Positions 8,114 through 17,374 of a DNA stretch of 64,000 bases are shown piece after piece. A program made the translations under genes and the position numbers. Source of the DNA: Vibrio syngnathi. GTDB taxonomy: Bacteria; Pseudomonadota; Gammaproteobacteria; Enterobacterales; Vibrionaceae. Where the stretch lies: the NCBI RefSeq assembly GCF_002119525.1, contig NZ_CP017916.1:2666001-2730000 (forward strand), read 5' to 3'. The first letter of the stretch is position 1; each line of letters opens with the position of its first letter. A model generated the notes under the pieces. The model was not told the origin of the DNA. It ran no database searches and was given only the letters and a program-made list of their open reading frames with translations.

Positions 8114-10063
8114 TTAGTATTTCGTTTTTGCCTCATGGGGCGCTAAAAACGTCCCTTTCTCACCCAGGATATCTCGATAGTAAGTCTCAAACATCAAGAT
8201 ATTCTGAACATAACCACGAGTCTCTTTGAATGGGATCATCTCGATAAAAGCAAATGCATCGAGCTTTTCATCGCTGCGTGATCGCCACTGTTTCACACGA
8301 CTAGGGCCAGCATTATACGCGGCAAATGCGAAGATGCGGTTATCATCATATTGAGCGAGTAGGCCATCTAAATAATGACTGCCTATCTCAATATTCTTAC
8401 CTACATCATAAAGATCATCGCTGCCCTGGTACTTAATCTTATGTTTATTAGCCGTGTATTGTGCCGTCTTTGGCATAATTTGCATGATGCCACGCGCGCC
8501 AACTGGAGAGCGAGCCTCTGAATCCATCGCACTCTCTTGTCTTGCTAAAGACATCAAAGTAATTGGATCGAGATCATGCTTCTCGGCATAGAAATTAAAC
8601 CACCACTTATGAGCGACAGGGAAACGTAACGCAATGTTATCCCACATCTTCGCAGAAATACTCGCCGTTACCGTAAAGTGATTCCATCGCTGTGTCGCAG
8701 CATGAGCAGCAAGCATCGCTTTTTGCTCTTTATCTGCATGACTTAATAACCAGCGCCACTCACTCTTTGCAGCCGCTATTTTATCTCGCTCAATCAGCTC
8801 ACCGATACGAACCAAAGAAGTGTCGAATGGTTTCACCATTTCTGCACTGTATTTAAGAGTCGACGTTGGATAGCTAACTGGCTTATTTAATTGCTTAGCG
8901 GCAGCCACACTGTAGAAATTACGCTGACCCAAAATGTCTGACAGTCGCTTATTACCCTTAGCAGTATCGCCTAGTGCAATCTCAGCTCTACCCTGCCAAT
9001 ACTGCCAGCGAAGCGAAGCTTGATGTTTACCATCTAAGCGCGCAATCCACTCTTTCAAACCCGTCCAATCGGCATGTTGAATAGCCAAGCGAGCTCGTCT
9101 TTCCAGCAAAACTTGCTTTGATGAACTCGCGAGCATTTTGTCTCGCCACGCCATCAACTCTTCAGAGTCGGTATTGATCAAGTGGAACGCTAGGTAATCC
9201 GCGAGCTCTTGGGATTTTTCTTTCGAAAATTTTTGAGCTTTCACAACATCATCAAAAACCTCTTGCGCGCTGCTTGCGGATTTCCTGACTAGCTTCTCGA
9301 AACCAAATTCAGTTTGAGCTTGGTAGAATTCATTCGCTGGGTACTTCTTAGCAAACGCGAGTACATTTTCAGGCTTGTTGTACAACGCCTTCATCTGCTT
9401 CGCTTGAGTAATTGACTCATCATGATCTAATTGCTTAACCAAGTAGCTCATTAACTTACCGTTTCGACTCTCGAACGCTAAAAGCATTCTGTCCAGAATC
9501 AGCTGATCCGTTCTTAAGCCCGCTTCATCCCAACTTTCGAAAAGTGAATCACAGTTATCATCAACACCACTGCCACTTAACCAAAGTTGTTTCGCACCTT
9601 TAAAGGCGAGATCTTGATTACCTTGTTCATAATTAGCGCGGTAATAGATACATTGATATTTTTCACCAACAGGCTCTTGGGTTTGAAACTCAAGGATCGT
9701 CTTCCACTGTTTTTGAGCCGCCAATAAATCTAAATAAGGCGCTCGTATACGATTGGAAAACGGCAGTGCTTTGTTCTCTTCAATAAAAGCATCCACCTCG
9801 CTTGGCGTTCGATCACCTAAGCCCAATAAAAAGGCGCGATAGTCAGTGTAAGGTGTTAACGGGTATGTTTGAATTTTATTACGAAGTGCTGAATAAGCTT
9901 TTAGATCACGGTTGTCTAAAACCTCTTGCGCTCTGTCATAAACATCACGCTGCATTTCAAGCTCGGAAGCATTGCTGGCCATAGCCATTGGAGCCTGTGA
10001 AAATGAAAACAAAATTGCCGATGCAGCGACAGCAATTTTCGTATTACCAATGCGGAAAAACAT
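8114..10063 (-). CDS. slt: Soluble lytic murein transglycosylase
   Basis: A periplasmic exo-lytic transglycosylase of the Slt70 type, 649 residues from the chosen start. A signal peptide (FFRIGNTKIAVAASAILFS, ending at MAMA) is followed by a long alpha-superhelical U-domain. The C-terminal SLT catalytic domain has the glutamate in SLARQESAMD, GARGIMQIMP and AAYNAGPSRV. It yields 1,6-anhydromuropeptides, the substrates of the nagZ-anmK-murQ pathway further along. I choose the ATG at 10063: AGGA lies 8 bases upstream and it puts the signal peptide at the N-terminus. The frame extends to 10120, but that ATG has no ribosome binding site. Confidence 0.95.
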   Translation of the reverse strand: MFFRIGNTKIAVAASAILFSFSQAPMAMASNASELEMQRDVYDRAQEVLDNRDLKAYSALRNKIQTYPLTPYTDYRAFLLGLGDRTPSEVDAFIEENKALPFSNRIRAPYLDLLAAQKQWKTILEFQTQEPVGEKYQCIYYRANYEQGNQDLAFKGAKQLWLSGSGVDDNCDSLFESWDEAGLRTDQLILDRMLLAFESRNGKLMSYLVKQLDHDESITQAKQMKALYNKPENVLAFAKKYPANEFYQAQTEFGFEKLVRKSASSAQEVFDDVVKAQKFSKEKSQELADYLAFHLINTDSEELMAWRDKMLASSSKQVLLERRARLAIQHADWTGLKEWIARLDGKHQASLRWQYWQGRAEIALGDTAKGNKRLSDILGQRNFYSVAAAKQLNKPVSYPTSTLKYSAEMVKPFDTSLVRIGELIERDKIAAAKSEWRWLLSHADKEQKAMLAAHAATQRWNHFTVTASISAKMWDNIALRFPVAHKWWFNFYAEKHDLDPITLMSLARQESAMDSEARSPVGARGIMQIMPKTAQYTANKHKIKYQGSDDLYDVGKNIEIGSHYLDGLLAQYDDNRIFAFAAYNAGPSRVKQWRSRSDEKLDAFAFIEMIPFKETRGYVQNILMFETYYRDILGEKGTFLAPHEAKTKY

Positions 10064-10326
10064 TCGCTCTTTCCTTAGTGCGTGTATGAATACGTGAAGT
10101 CTATTTACGCCCGACATCACATCAAATGTAAAGAGTTTGAGTGTAAATGTTGTTAATATTTAACACATCGCCTCGAAAGCTTATTAAATATAGTTTTAAT
10201 GACCAATGTGACAATAATAGGTGAGGATTAGTTCAAGAATGGCTTTTCTGTCCTAGGAGTAACATCTTTGAGGATATTGGTATAAAATAGCAAACAATTT
10301 TGAACAATAATTAGGATCGATCGGCA

Positions 10327-11994
10327 ATGGCTGAATACGTATATACCATGTCTCGGGTGAGCAAAACTGTTCCACCTAAGCGTCAAATTCTTAAAGACAT
10401 TTCTCTTAGCTTTTTTCCTGGCGCTAAAATCGGTGTTTTGGGTCTAAATGGTTCAGGTAAATCTACCCTACTACGTATCATGGCTGGTATTGATACTGAT
10501 ATTGATGGTGAAGCACGTGCACAACAAGGTCTAAAAGTAGGTTACCTACCTCAAGAACCTGTACTAGACGAATCAAAAACCGTTCGTGAAATCGTAGAAG
10601 AAGCAGTTTCAGATGTTGCTGACGCACTTAAGCGCATCGACGCAGTATATGCTGCTTACGCAGAACCTGATGCAGATTTCGATGCATTAGCGAAAGAGCA
10701 AGGTGAGCTTGAAGCACTGATCCAAGCAAAAGATGGTCATAACCTAGAAACAGCTCTAGAGCGAGCTGCAGATGCACTTCGTCTTCCTGAGTGGGATGCG
10801 AAAATCGAATTCCTATCAGGTGGTGAACGTCGTCGTGTTGCGATATGTCGTCTACTTCTTGAGAAGCCAGACATGCTGCTTCTTGATGAACCAACCAACC
10901 ACTTGGATGCAGAATCAGTTGCTTGGCTTGAGCATTTCCTTGTTGATTACAGCGGTACTGTTGTGGCTATTACCCACGACCGTTACTTCCTAGACAACGC
11001 TGCAGGTTGGATTCTAGAACTTGACCGTGGTGAAGGTATCCCATGGGAAGGTAACTACACATCTTGGCTAGAACAGAAAGATGAGCGTTTGAAGCAAGAA
11101 AAAGCTGGCGAAAGCGCACGTCAAAAAACGATTGAGAAAGAACTTGAATGGGTTCGTCAAAACCCTAAAGGTCGTCAAGCTAAGTCTAAAGCTCGTATGG
11201 CTCGTTTTGAAGAAATGACGACTGGCCAATACCAGAAGCGTAACGAAACCAACGAATTGTTCATCCCACCAGGTGAGCGTTTAGGTGACAAGGTACTTGA
11301 AGTTAAGAACCTAACGAAGTCATTTGGTGATCGCGTTCTTATCGATGACCTATCATTCAGCATGCCTAAAGGCGCTATCGTTGGTATCGTTGGTGCCAAT
11401 GGTGCGGGTAAATCAACACTATTCAAGATGCTAAGTGGCGCAGAACAGCCAGATTCAGGCACAGTTGAACTTGGCGAAACGGTTAAGCTTGCTTCTGTTG
11501 ATCAGTTCCGTGACAGCATGGACGACACAAAAACAGTATTCCAAGAGATCTCTGAAGGCGCTGATATCATTAAGATCAACAACTTCGAAATCCCTGCTCG
11601 TGCATACTGCTCTCGTTTCAACTTCAAAGGCAACGACCAACAGAAGATCATCGGTCAGCTTTCAGGTGGTGAACGCAACCGTGTTCACTTAGCGAAACTG
11701 CTAAAAGCGGGCGGTAACGTACTGCTACTCGATGAACCAACCAATGACCTTGATGTTGAGACGCTACGAGCTCTTGAAGAAGCACTACTTGAGTTCCCTG
11801 GCTGTGCAATGGTTATCTCGCATGACCGTTGGTTCCTTGACCGTATTGCGACCCATATCTTAGACTACCGTGATGAAGGTCAAGTTAACTTCTACGAAGG
11901 TAACTATACTGAATATACAGAGTGGCTGAAAAAGACTCTAGGTGCACAAGCGGCAGAACCTCACCGCATCAAATACAAACGTATTGCAAAGTAA
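10327..11994 (+). CDS. ettA: Energy-dependent translational throttle protein EttA (ABC-F ATPase)
   Basis: A 555-residue ABC-F protein (YjjK) that binds the ribosomal E site and gates entry into elongation according to ATP/ADP. There are two ABC domains in tandem, each with Walker A (GLNGSGKST; GANGAGKST), signature (LSGGERRR; LSGGERNR) and Walker B (LLLDEPTNHLD; LLLDEPTNDLD). Between them is the P-site tRNA interaction linker (about 240-310), rich in charged residues. There is no membrane domain. Codon use is strongly biased, as expected for a well expressed gene. A TATAAA -10 candidate lies near 10281. Confidence 0.97.
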   Translation: MAEYVYTMSRVSKTVPPKRQILKDISLSFFPGAKIGVLGLNGSGKSTLLRIMAGIDTDIDGEARAQQGLKVGYLPQEPVLDESKTVREIVEEAVSDVADALKRIDAVYAAYAEPDADFDALAKEQGELEALIQAKDGHNLETALERAADALRLPEWDAKIEFLSGGERRRVAICRLLLEKPDMLLLDEPTNHLDAESVAWLEHFLVDYSGTVVAITHDRYFLDNAAGWILELDRGEGIPWEGNYTSWLEQKDERLKQEKAGESARQKTIEKELEWVRQNPKGRQAKSKARMARFEEMTTGQYQKRNETNELFIPPGERLGDKVLEVKNLTKSFGDRVLIDDLSFSMPKGAIVGIVGANGAGKSTLFKMLSGAEQPDSGTVELGETVKLASVDQFRDSMDDTKTVFQEISEGADIIKINNFEIPARAYCSRFNFKGNDQQKIIGQLSGGERNRVHLAKLLKAGGNVLLLDEPTNDLDVETLRALEEALLEFPGCAMVISHDRWFLDRIATHILDYRDEGQVNFYEGNYTEYTEWLKKTLGAQAAEPHRIKYKRIAK

Positions 11995-12012
11995 ATAAGC
12001 TTGTATTTTGAA

Positions 12013-12039
12013 CAAAGGCCGCGATAATAGCGGCCTTTG
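12013..12039 (+). terminator. Terminator of ettA
   Basis: Stem CAAAGGCCGC/GCGGCCTTTG with a 7-base loop. The following T run is weak. Confidence 0.75.
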
Positions 12040-12083
12040 ATATATCTGGTTATATGTTACGTATTGATATAGAGAGATTAGTT

Positions 12084-12452
12084 ATGATTGAAAGACGTCA
12101 ATTTTCACGAGTTGTTTATCAAACCCCGACTGATATATCACAAGGGAACGTAAATGTATCAGGCTCAGTACAAGACTTATCTCTTCATGGCCTACTCATT
12201 CAATGCGATAAATTACAGCAACTCAGAACTGACATTCCTGTTCAAGTCAGCTTTAAGCTCGAAAACAGTGATATCAATATTCAGTTAGAAGCAACGATAG
12301 TCTCGACCATCAATACCTCAATGCGTTTACGTATAGAGCATTTAGATATTGATAGTATCAGCCACCTTAAGCGCCTTGTGGAACTTAACGTTGGCGACGA
12401 TGAACTGCTTTATAGAGAGATTGAACACCTTACCGATTTAGGTAATGAGTGA
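12084..12452 (+). CDS. PilZ domain protein (cyclic-di-GMP receptor)
   Basis: A 122-residue single PilZ domain. The two ligand motifs are visible: RRQFSR (RxxxR) at the N-terminus and DLSLHGL (D/NxSxxG) about 30 residues later. It should therefore bind cyclic-di-GMP. The target is unknown. I place the start at the ATG at 12084, which puts ERRQFSR at the N-terminus as in most stand-alone PilZ proteins; an upstream in-frame ATG at 12054 has no better ribosome binding site. The M23 peptidase gene begins 49 bases after its stop, so the two may be one transcript. Confidence 0.85.
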   Translation: MIERRQFSRVVYQTPTDISQGNVNVSGSVQDLSLHGLLIQCDKLQQLRTDIPVQVSFKLENSDINIQLEATIVSTINTSMRLRIEHLDIDSISHLKRLVELNVGDDELLYREIEHLTDLGNE

Positions 12453-12501
12453 CATCTCCATTCCCCTTTTTCTATTAGAAGCATTTAGTTAATACAGAAC
12501 C

Positions 12502-13512
12502 ATGTCTAAGAAAGTTTCCATTACAATCCCCTTAACCCAAGGGGATCAGACGTTTTATTTCGGTCGAAAAGCCGTACTACTATGTACTACCGCAATTTTT
12601 TCAGTGCCTCTATTGATTGGCGGAGCCGCATACATGCACTTTGAGGGCAAACAAGAGCTCGCCCTCCAAGCCGATGATGCACAACAATTGATTGAAACAC
12701 TGATTGTTGAAAAAGAACAAACCGACTTTCTTTACGCTGAGCAGGTAGAAACCAATCACTCACTGTCTCAAGCATTAACCGAGAAAGAAGGCACTATTCA
12801 GTTACTTGGTAAGCGTGTATTTGATGTGGAATCAGTGCTTGGCCTGACCGATGAAGAGCCGCTTACTGATGACGTCTCTTTAGAAGACCGAATTGATGCA
12901 GCGGCGGTAGATTCGGCAGTCAGAGCGACAATGTTTCGCTTAATTCCAAATGACAGCCCTATGGCTTATCAACGTATATCATCCTCTTATGGTCGCCGAT
13001 CTAACCCTATAACAGGTAAACGCCACGTTCATACTGGTATCGACCTAACGTGTAAACGTGGTGAAGATATTATAGCGCCCGCTGATGGCGTCATTGAAAC
13101 CGTACGCCCAAGCAAAAAAGGCTTCGGTAACTTTATAACTATGCGTCACTCGTTTGGTTTCATGAGCTCTTACGCGCACCTACAAAAATTCAAAGTACGT
13201 AGTGGTCAATTTGTGAGTAAAGGCGATGTGATTGCGAGCTGTGGTAACTCAGGTAACTCAACCGGGCCACACTTGCACTATGAGGTACGCTTCCTTGGTC
13301 GTTCATTGAACCCTCAATACTTGATGGATTGGACACCTGAGAACTTCAACTACGTGTTCGAGAAAGAGAAAAAGGTTAAGTGGGGTCCATTGGTTCAACT
13401 GATTGATAATGTAGTTCGCTTGCAGATCAACCTGACTAACGTGCCTTACATTAGCTCGACCATAGACACCGTATCGAGTGAAGATAGTAAGAAACCTATC
13501 ACGACTAACTAG
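12502..13512 (+). CDS. Membrane-anchored M23 family (LytM) peptidase
   Basis: A 336-residue predicted cell-wall endopeptidase. There is one membrane segment (about 24-46), a coiled-coil-like segment (about 50-110) and a LytM/M23 domain (about 150-275). The zinc ligands and catalytic motifs are seen in HTGIDL, SSYAHL and HLHYEV, so it is probably active rather than a degenerate activator. It would cut peptide cross-links in peptidoglycan. Vibrio species have several such enzymes (Shy type); I cannot say which this is. The stop codon overlaps the first unit of a 7-bp tandem repeat. Confidence 0.85.
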   Translation: MSKKVSITIPLTQGDQTFYFGRKAVLLCTTAIFSVPLLIGGAAYMHFEGKQELALQADDAQQLIETLIVEKEQTDFLYAEQVETNHSLSQALTEKEGTIQLLGKRVFDVESVLGLTDEEPLTDDVSLEDRIDAAAVDSAVRATMFRLIPNDSPMAYQRISSSYGRRSNPITGKRHVHTGIDLTCKRGEDIIAPADGVIETVRPSKKGFGNFITMRHSFGFMSSYAHLQKFKVRSGQFVSKGDVIASCGNSGNSTGPHLHYEVRFLGRSLNPQYLMDWTPENFNYVFEKEKKVKWGPLVQLIDNVVRLQINLTNVPYISSTIDTVSSEDSKKPITTN

Positions 13513-13567
13513 TTATTGGTTATTAGTTATTAGTTATTAGTTATTAGTTATTAGTTATTAGTTATTA
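13512..13567. repeat. 7-bp tandem repeat (GTTATTA) overlapping a stop codon
   Basis: One GTTATTG (13512-13518) followed by seven exact GTTATTA units (13519-13567). The first base is the last base of the M23 peptidase stop codon. Changes in copy number would alter only the 3' untranslated region. Confidence 0.95.
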
Positions 13568-13578
13568 GGAGATGTTGG

Positions 13579-13630
13579 TTTGGCCTATGATGATCTAATT
13601 ACTTTTAGACTACTGTAGGCCAAATGCTTT
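13579..13630. repeat. Dispersed inverted repeat related to the one after pheA
   Basis: TTTGGCCTA near 13579 and TAGGCCAAA near 13617 form the arms. The right arm continues ATGCTT, as in 4361-4391, but the loop is longer. Confidence 0.5.
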
Positions 13631-13649
13631 TATAGCGTTCAGCACAAAC

Positions 13650-13682
13650 AAAAAGAGCGACCATCAGGCCGCTCTTTTTTTA
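13650..13682. terminator. Terminator of tyrA (works in both directions)
   Basis: AAAAGAGCG/CGCTCTTTT stem with one mismatch and a short loop, T runs on both strands. It ends the aroF-tyrA transcript on the minus strand. Confidence 0.85.
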
Positions 13683-13698
13683 TGATTTCAAATAGTGA

Positions 13699-14826
13699 TT
13701 AGCCACGATGAATCGAATCATGTGCTTGTTTTAAAAGGTTTTGGCTCTCTTGCAAGAACTGCTGTGAGTAGTCACCAAACCAATCACTGACTTGATTAAA
13801 GCTATCAACAAACTTGGCCTTATCTTTCCCATCCAAGATTTCTAATGCTTCACCGAAGCGACTGTGGAAACGTCGAATCATCTCAATGTTCTCATCCGAA
13901 GAAAGAATGATATCACCGTATAAGTTCGGGTCTTGAGCAAACAGACGGCCAACCATCGCAATCTCCAGTCGGTAGATTGGCGAGCTTAGCTTCAGAAGCT
14001 GATCAATGTTCGGGTTCTCTTTACTTAGGTGCAAGCCGTAAGCAAAAGAGGTGAAGTGGCGTAGTGCTTGAATCAATGTCATGCCGTGATCGTGTTCAGC
14101 AGCATCCATCTGGCAAAGGCTCGCGCCCCAAATACCAAATTGATTCAGCAGCCATTGGTAGCTTTCAGAGCCACGCCCATCACTGTAAACAATCACTTGT
14201 TTCGCAAGGCTTGGAACATCAGGACCAAACATTGGGTGTAATCCAACCACTGGACCTTGGTGCATGTTCATCATGGCTTGTAGAGGCTTTGATTTTATCG
14301 ACGTCAAATCACAAAGAATACAATCGCTTGGTAGGTTACCCAGCTTCGCAATAACACCTTCCGTTAGGTGAATTGGAACCGTGACAACCACAAGGCCAGC
14401 ATTATCTAAGATCTCATCGGCTTTATCCCAATCTTGGCTGCCAAGGATTTTCACTTCGTAACCAGAAAGCTTGAACATACGGCCAAACAAACCACCAAGT
14501 TGACCATTACCACCAACGATAACCACTGAACGTAACTCTGGGTTAAGGCACTTAAAACCAGAATCTTTTTCACTGGCATAAGACTCACGCATCGTACGAC
14601 GTAAAATATCTTCGATTAACTGCGGTGGTACTCCTATTTTCTCGGCTTCTTGACGGCGAGACGCCAGCATCGCGGCTTCACGTTCCGGTACATAAATAGG
14701 TAAACCATGTTCACTTTTTACTTCACCGACTTTCTCTACTAGAGCCAGTCGTTGAGCCAGTAAATCCAACATTTGTTTATCGACAGCATCGATTTGGTCG
14801 CGTAATTCGTTCAGTTCAACGGCCAT
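13699..14826 (-). CDS. tyrA: Bifunctional chorismate mutase / prephenate dehydrogenase
   Basis: The 375-residue T-protein of tyrosine synthesis, making 4-hydroxyphenylpyruvate from chorismate. Residues about 1-90 are an AroQ chorismate mutase ([19 protein letters not shown]). From about 100 on is the NAD-dependent prephenate dehydrogenase, with the nucleotide-binding [15 protein letters not shown] and the substrate-site [13 protein letters not shown] lies just before the ATG. It is the second gene of an operon with the DAHP synthase gene 117 bp upstream, as in E. coli aroF-tyrA. Confidence 0.97.
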   Translation of the reverse strand: MAVELNELRDQIDAVDKQMLDLLAQRLALVEKVGEVKSEHGLPIYVPEREAAMLASRRQEAEKIGVPPQLIEDILRRTMRESYASEKDSGFKCLNPELRSVVIVGGNGQLGGLFGRMFKLSGYEVKILGSQDWDKADEILDNAGLVVVTVPIHLTEGVIAKLGNLPSDCILCDLTSIKSKPLQAMMNMHQGPVVGLHPMFGPDVPSLAKQVIVYSDGRGSESYQWLLNQFGIWGASLCQMDAAEHDHGMTLIQALRHFTSFAYGLHLSKENPNIDQLLKLSSPIYRLEIAMVGRLFAQDPNLYGDIILSSDENIEMIRRFHSRFGEALEILDGKDKAKFVDSFNQVSDWFGDYSQQFLQESQNLLKQAHDSIHRG

Positions 14827-14943
14827 TTTATTCCTTACTCATCTATAAGCCCGTGCCAATCTAAAAGCCCGCACTGATGCAGGTTCGTTAGCAACAGATC
14901 TTAAAATGCCCCATTAGATGAGGCACTTAAGTTTAAACTCTGA

Positions 14944-16017
14944 CTAACCTTTCAAGCGGTTCTCTAAGAACGGGACTAATTCCGTATGTGCATGTTTCAA
15001 TAGTGCCTCAGTTGAATCCCAATTGATACACGCGTCGGTAATAGATACACCGTATTTCATCTCATTGAGAGGTATATCTGAAGATTGGTTTCCTTCGTTA
15101 ATATGGCTCTCAATCATCAAGCCGATAATTGACTTATTACCTTCACGAATCTGATGGATGACATCTTCAGCCACCAGCGGTTGACGACGGAAATCTTTAC
15201 GAGAGTTCGCATGACTACAGTCGACCATTAGTGCCGCCTCTAAGCCAGACTTGCCCAGCTCTTGCTCACATTCGTGTACCGATACTGAATCGTAGTTCGT
15301 CTGCTTACCGCCACGTAAAATTACGTGACCATTTGGGTTGCCTTGCGTCGTGAGTAGTGCGACTTGACCTTCACGACTGATACCCATGAAACGGTGGCTA
15401 GAAGAAGCCGCCTGCATTGCATTGATTGCAGTACCTAGATTGCCATCCGTACCATTTTTAAAGCCGATTGGCATTGAAAGACCACTCGCCATTTCACGGT
15501 GAGTTTGTGATTCAGTCGTACGAGCGCCGATTGCAGCCCAGCTGAATGTATCTGCTAGGTATTGCGGACTGATTGGATCTAGCGCTTCCGTCGCTAGTGG
15601 GATTTCCATCTCAGCAAGTTCAACAAGTAACTCACGACCAACATGTAAACCATGCTCAATATCGAAAGTGCCATCTAGGTGAGGGTCATTGATTAAGCCT
15701 TTCCAACCAACAGTGGTACGAGGCTTCTCAAAGTAAACACGCATTACAATATACAGTTGATCGCTAAGCTGCTCAGATAAAGCTTTTAATCGTTTCGCGT
15801 ACTCTTTAGCCGCTTCAATATCATGGATAGAACATGGGCCACATACTACAAGCATGCGATGATCTTTCTTATGAATAATGTCTGCAATAGTTTGACGAGA
15901 CTCTTGAATGAAACGACGAGCATTATCACTCAAAGGCAATTTTGCTTTTAACTCCTCTGGAGTAATCAGTACCTGTTCGTCGATGATATTGACATTGCTT
16001 AATTCACTTTTCTGCAT
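14944..16017 (-). CDS. aroF: 3-deoxy-7-phosphoheptulonate (DAHP) synthase, class I
   Basis: A 357-residue enzyme that condenses phosphoenolpyruvate and erythrose 4-phosphate, the first step of the shikimate pathway. It shows VVCGPCSIHD, KPRTTVGWKG and DCSHANSRKD, all class I DAHP synthase signatures. The neighbour tyrA points to the tyrosine-sensitive isoenzyme AroF; the sequence alone does not prove which amino acid inhibits it. Three TyrR-type boxes around the promoter support tyrosine control. Confidence 0.93.
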   Translation of the reverse strand: MQKSELSNVNIIDEQVLITPEELKAKLPLSDNARRFIQESRQTIADIIHKKDHRMLVVCGPCSIHDIEAAKEYAKRLKALSEQLSDQLYIVMRVYFEKPRTTVGWKGLINDPHLDGTFDIEHGLHVGRELLVELAEMEIPLATEALDPISPQYLADTFSWAAIGARTTESQTHREMASGLSMPIGFKNGTDGNLGTAINAMQAASSSHRFMGISREGQVALLTTQGNPNGHVILRGGKQTNYDSVSVHECEQELGKSGLEAALMVDCSHANSRKDFRRQPLVAEDVIHQIREGNKSIIGLMIESHINEGNQSSDIPLNEMKYGVSITDACINWDSTEALLKHAHTELVPFLENRLKG

Positions 16018-16026
16018 AACTCAACC

Positions 16027-16151
16027 CGTATATTTATTTTTACACCCAATATTTCCATTTGGGCTAACAATCGTTAAAAACACAATAACAGCTACAAAAA
16101 CGATTGCAAGTGTAAACAATAAAAAACATTTGATGCAAATTTAAATTTACA
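16027..16151 (-). promoter_or_regulatory. TyrR box cluster upstream of aroF
   Basis: The consensus is TGTAAA-N6-TTTACA. The best box is 16134-16151 (TGCAAA-N6-TTTACA, one mismatch). A weaker one is 16111-16128 (TGTAAA-N6-AAAACA), 23 bp away, about two helical turns. A third weak one is 16027-16044 (CGTATA-N6-TTTACA), close to the start codon. Three boxes is also the arrangement at E. coli aroF. Confidence 0.6.
16082..16109 (-). promoter_or_regulatory. Candidate sigma-70 promoter of aroF-tyrA
   Basis: On the minus strand, -35 TTGCAA (16104-16109) and -10 TATTGT (16082-16087) with a 16-bp spacer, lying between candidate TyrR boxes. Confidence 0.5.
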
Positions 16152-16208
16152 CCTCATCTTTGGTTCGTTCTGAGGCACAAATAGGCCTAAACCACGCCAA
16201 GCACATAC

Positions 16209-16242
16209 AAAAAAGGCGATACCTTTAATATCGCCTTCTTAA
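16209..16242 (-). terminator. Terminator of nagZ
   Basis: Stem AAGGCGATA/TATCGCCTT with a 7-base loop, then T6 on the minus strand. Confidence 0.85.
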
Positions 16243-16263
16243 AACTTATAGAGTGTTTATTTA

Positions 16264-17253
16264 TCACCCAGCGTTTAACATTCGCTTAATTTGCTCTGAG
16301 GCCTCTTTCCATCGACTATCCGAGTGAAGAGTCGATAAATCAAAGCTGTGCTTTTTAAGCAATGAGTTAGCTAAAGGCACCTCTTGAATCGCTAAATGAT
16401 CAAGAGCCTCAATTTGTGCATCTCGTTTATTACACATCAACACCATGTCGCAACCGGCATTCAGAGCAGCCTTCGCTCTGTCGGCAGGGCCGCCCATAAT
16501 CGCAGCGCCTTCCATGGTTAAGTCATCAGAGAAAATTAGACCTTTAAACCCAAGTTGCTGTCTTAATACTTTCTGCAGCCAATACTCAGAGCCACTCGCG
16601 GGCTGGTCATCATAGTGAGAAAAAACCACGTGCGCAGGCATCATCGCATCCAATATTCCTGCTTCAATTTGCGCCTTGAAAATTGCCATGTCTGTTTCAA
16701 AGATATCATCTCTAGGATCGTAAGGCGTTTCTAAGTGAGAGTCAGCAATCACGCCGCCGTGTCCTGGGAAATGCTTTCCTGTTGTCGCCATGCCAACCGA
16801 TTTCATGCCCTTAATAAAAGCACTGCTGTGGCGAACGATGGTATCAATATCTTCACCAAACGCTCGGCTACCAATCGCTTTACAGTCGTGGCCTTTGTCT
16901 AACACAGGCGCAAAACTCAGATCAATATCATGGGCAATCAGCTCCGCCGCCATCAACCAACCCGCTTGTTCTGCTAATTGTTCGCCATTATTCTTGGTCG
17001 CAAATTCTTGGGCTGCCGGGATAATTGAAAAACCGTCGCGGAAGCGCTGAACTCGACCACCTTCTTGGTCAACACCGATTAAAATAGGACGTTTCGCTAC
17101 CTTGCGGATCTCTTTATTTAAAGCAGATAGTTGTTTGCTATCGTGGTAGTTTCTAGCAAATAAGATGAGACCACCAACGGTTGGGTGCTCTAAAATTTCT
17201 CTGTCTTCAGCTGTTAGCTCATAGCCCGCAACATCAACCCACAACGGTCCCAT
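16264..17253 (-). CDS. nagZ: Beta-N-acetylhexosaminidase NagZ
   Basis: A 329-residue cytoplasmic glycoside hydrolase family 3 enzyme. It removes N-acetylglucosamine from anhydro-muropeptides during cell-wall recycling. The family motif KHFPGHG (catalytic His-Asp loop) and the nucleophile region [10 protein letters not shown] are present, as is [12 protein letters not shown]. The length is as expected for the single-domain NagZ. AAGGGA precedes the ATG. It is divergent from anmK-murQ, which act on its product, so all three serve one pathway. Confidence 0.96.
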   Translation of the reverse strand: MGPLWVDVAGYELTAEDREILEHPTVGGLILFARNYHDSKQLSALNKEIRKVAKRPILIGVDQEGGRVQRFRDGFSIIPAAQEFATKNNGEQLAEQAGWLMAAELIAHDIDLSFAPVLDKGHDCKAIGSRAFGEDIDTIVRHSSAFIKGMKSVGMATTGKHFPGHGGVIADSHLETPYDPRDDIFETDMAIFKAQIEAGILDAMMPAHVVFSHYDDQPASGSEYWLQKVLRQQLGFKGLIFSDDLTMEGAAIMGGPADRAKAALNAGCDMVLMCNKRDAQIEALDHLAIQEVPLANSLLKKHSFDLSTLHSDSRWKEASEQIKRMLNAG

Positions 17254-17374
17254 ATTTATCCCTTATTAAACCTAATTTCATAAACTTCCCGAGATTATTC
17301 TCTTTAAATTTGCTTTACAATGTTTTTAAACCAATATGTGGAAGACTTTAAGAATGCAGTGCAAGAGCTTAGGA

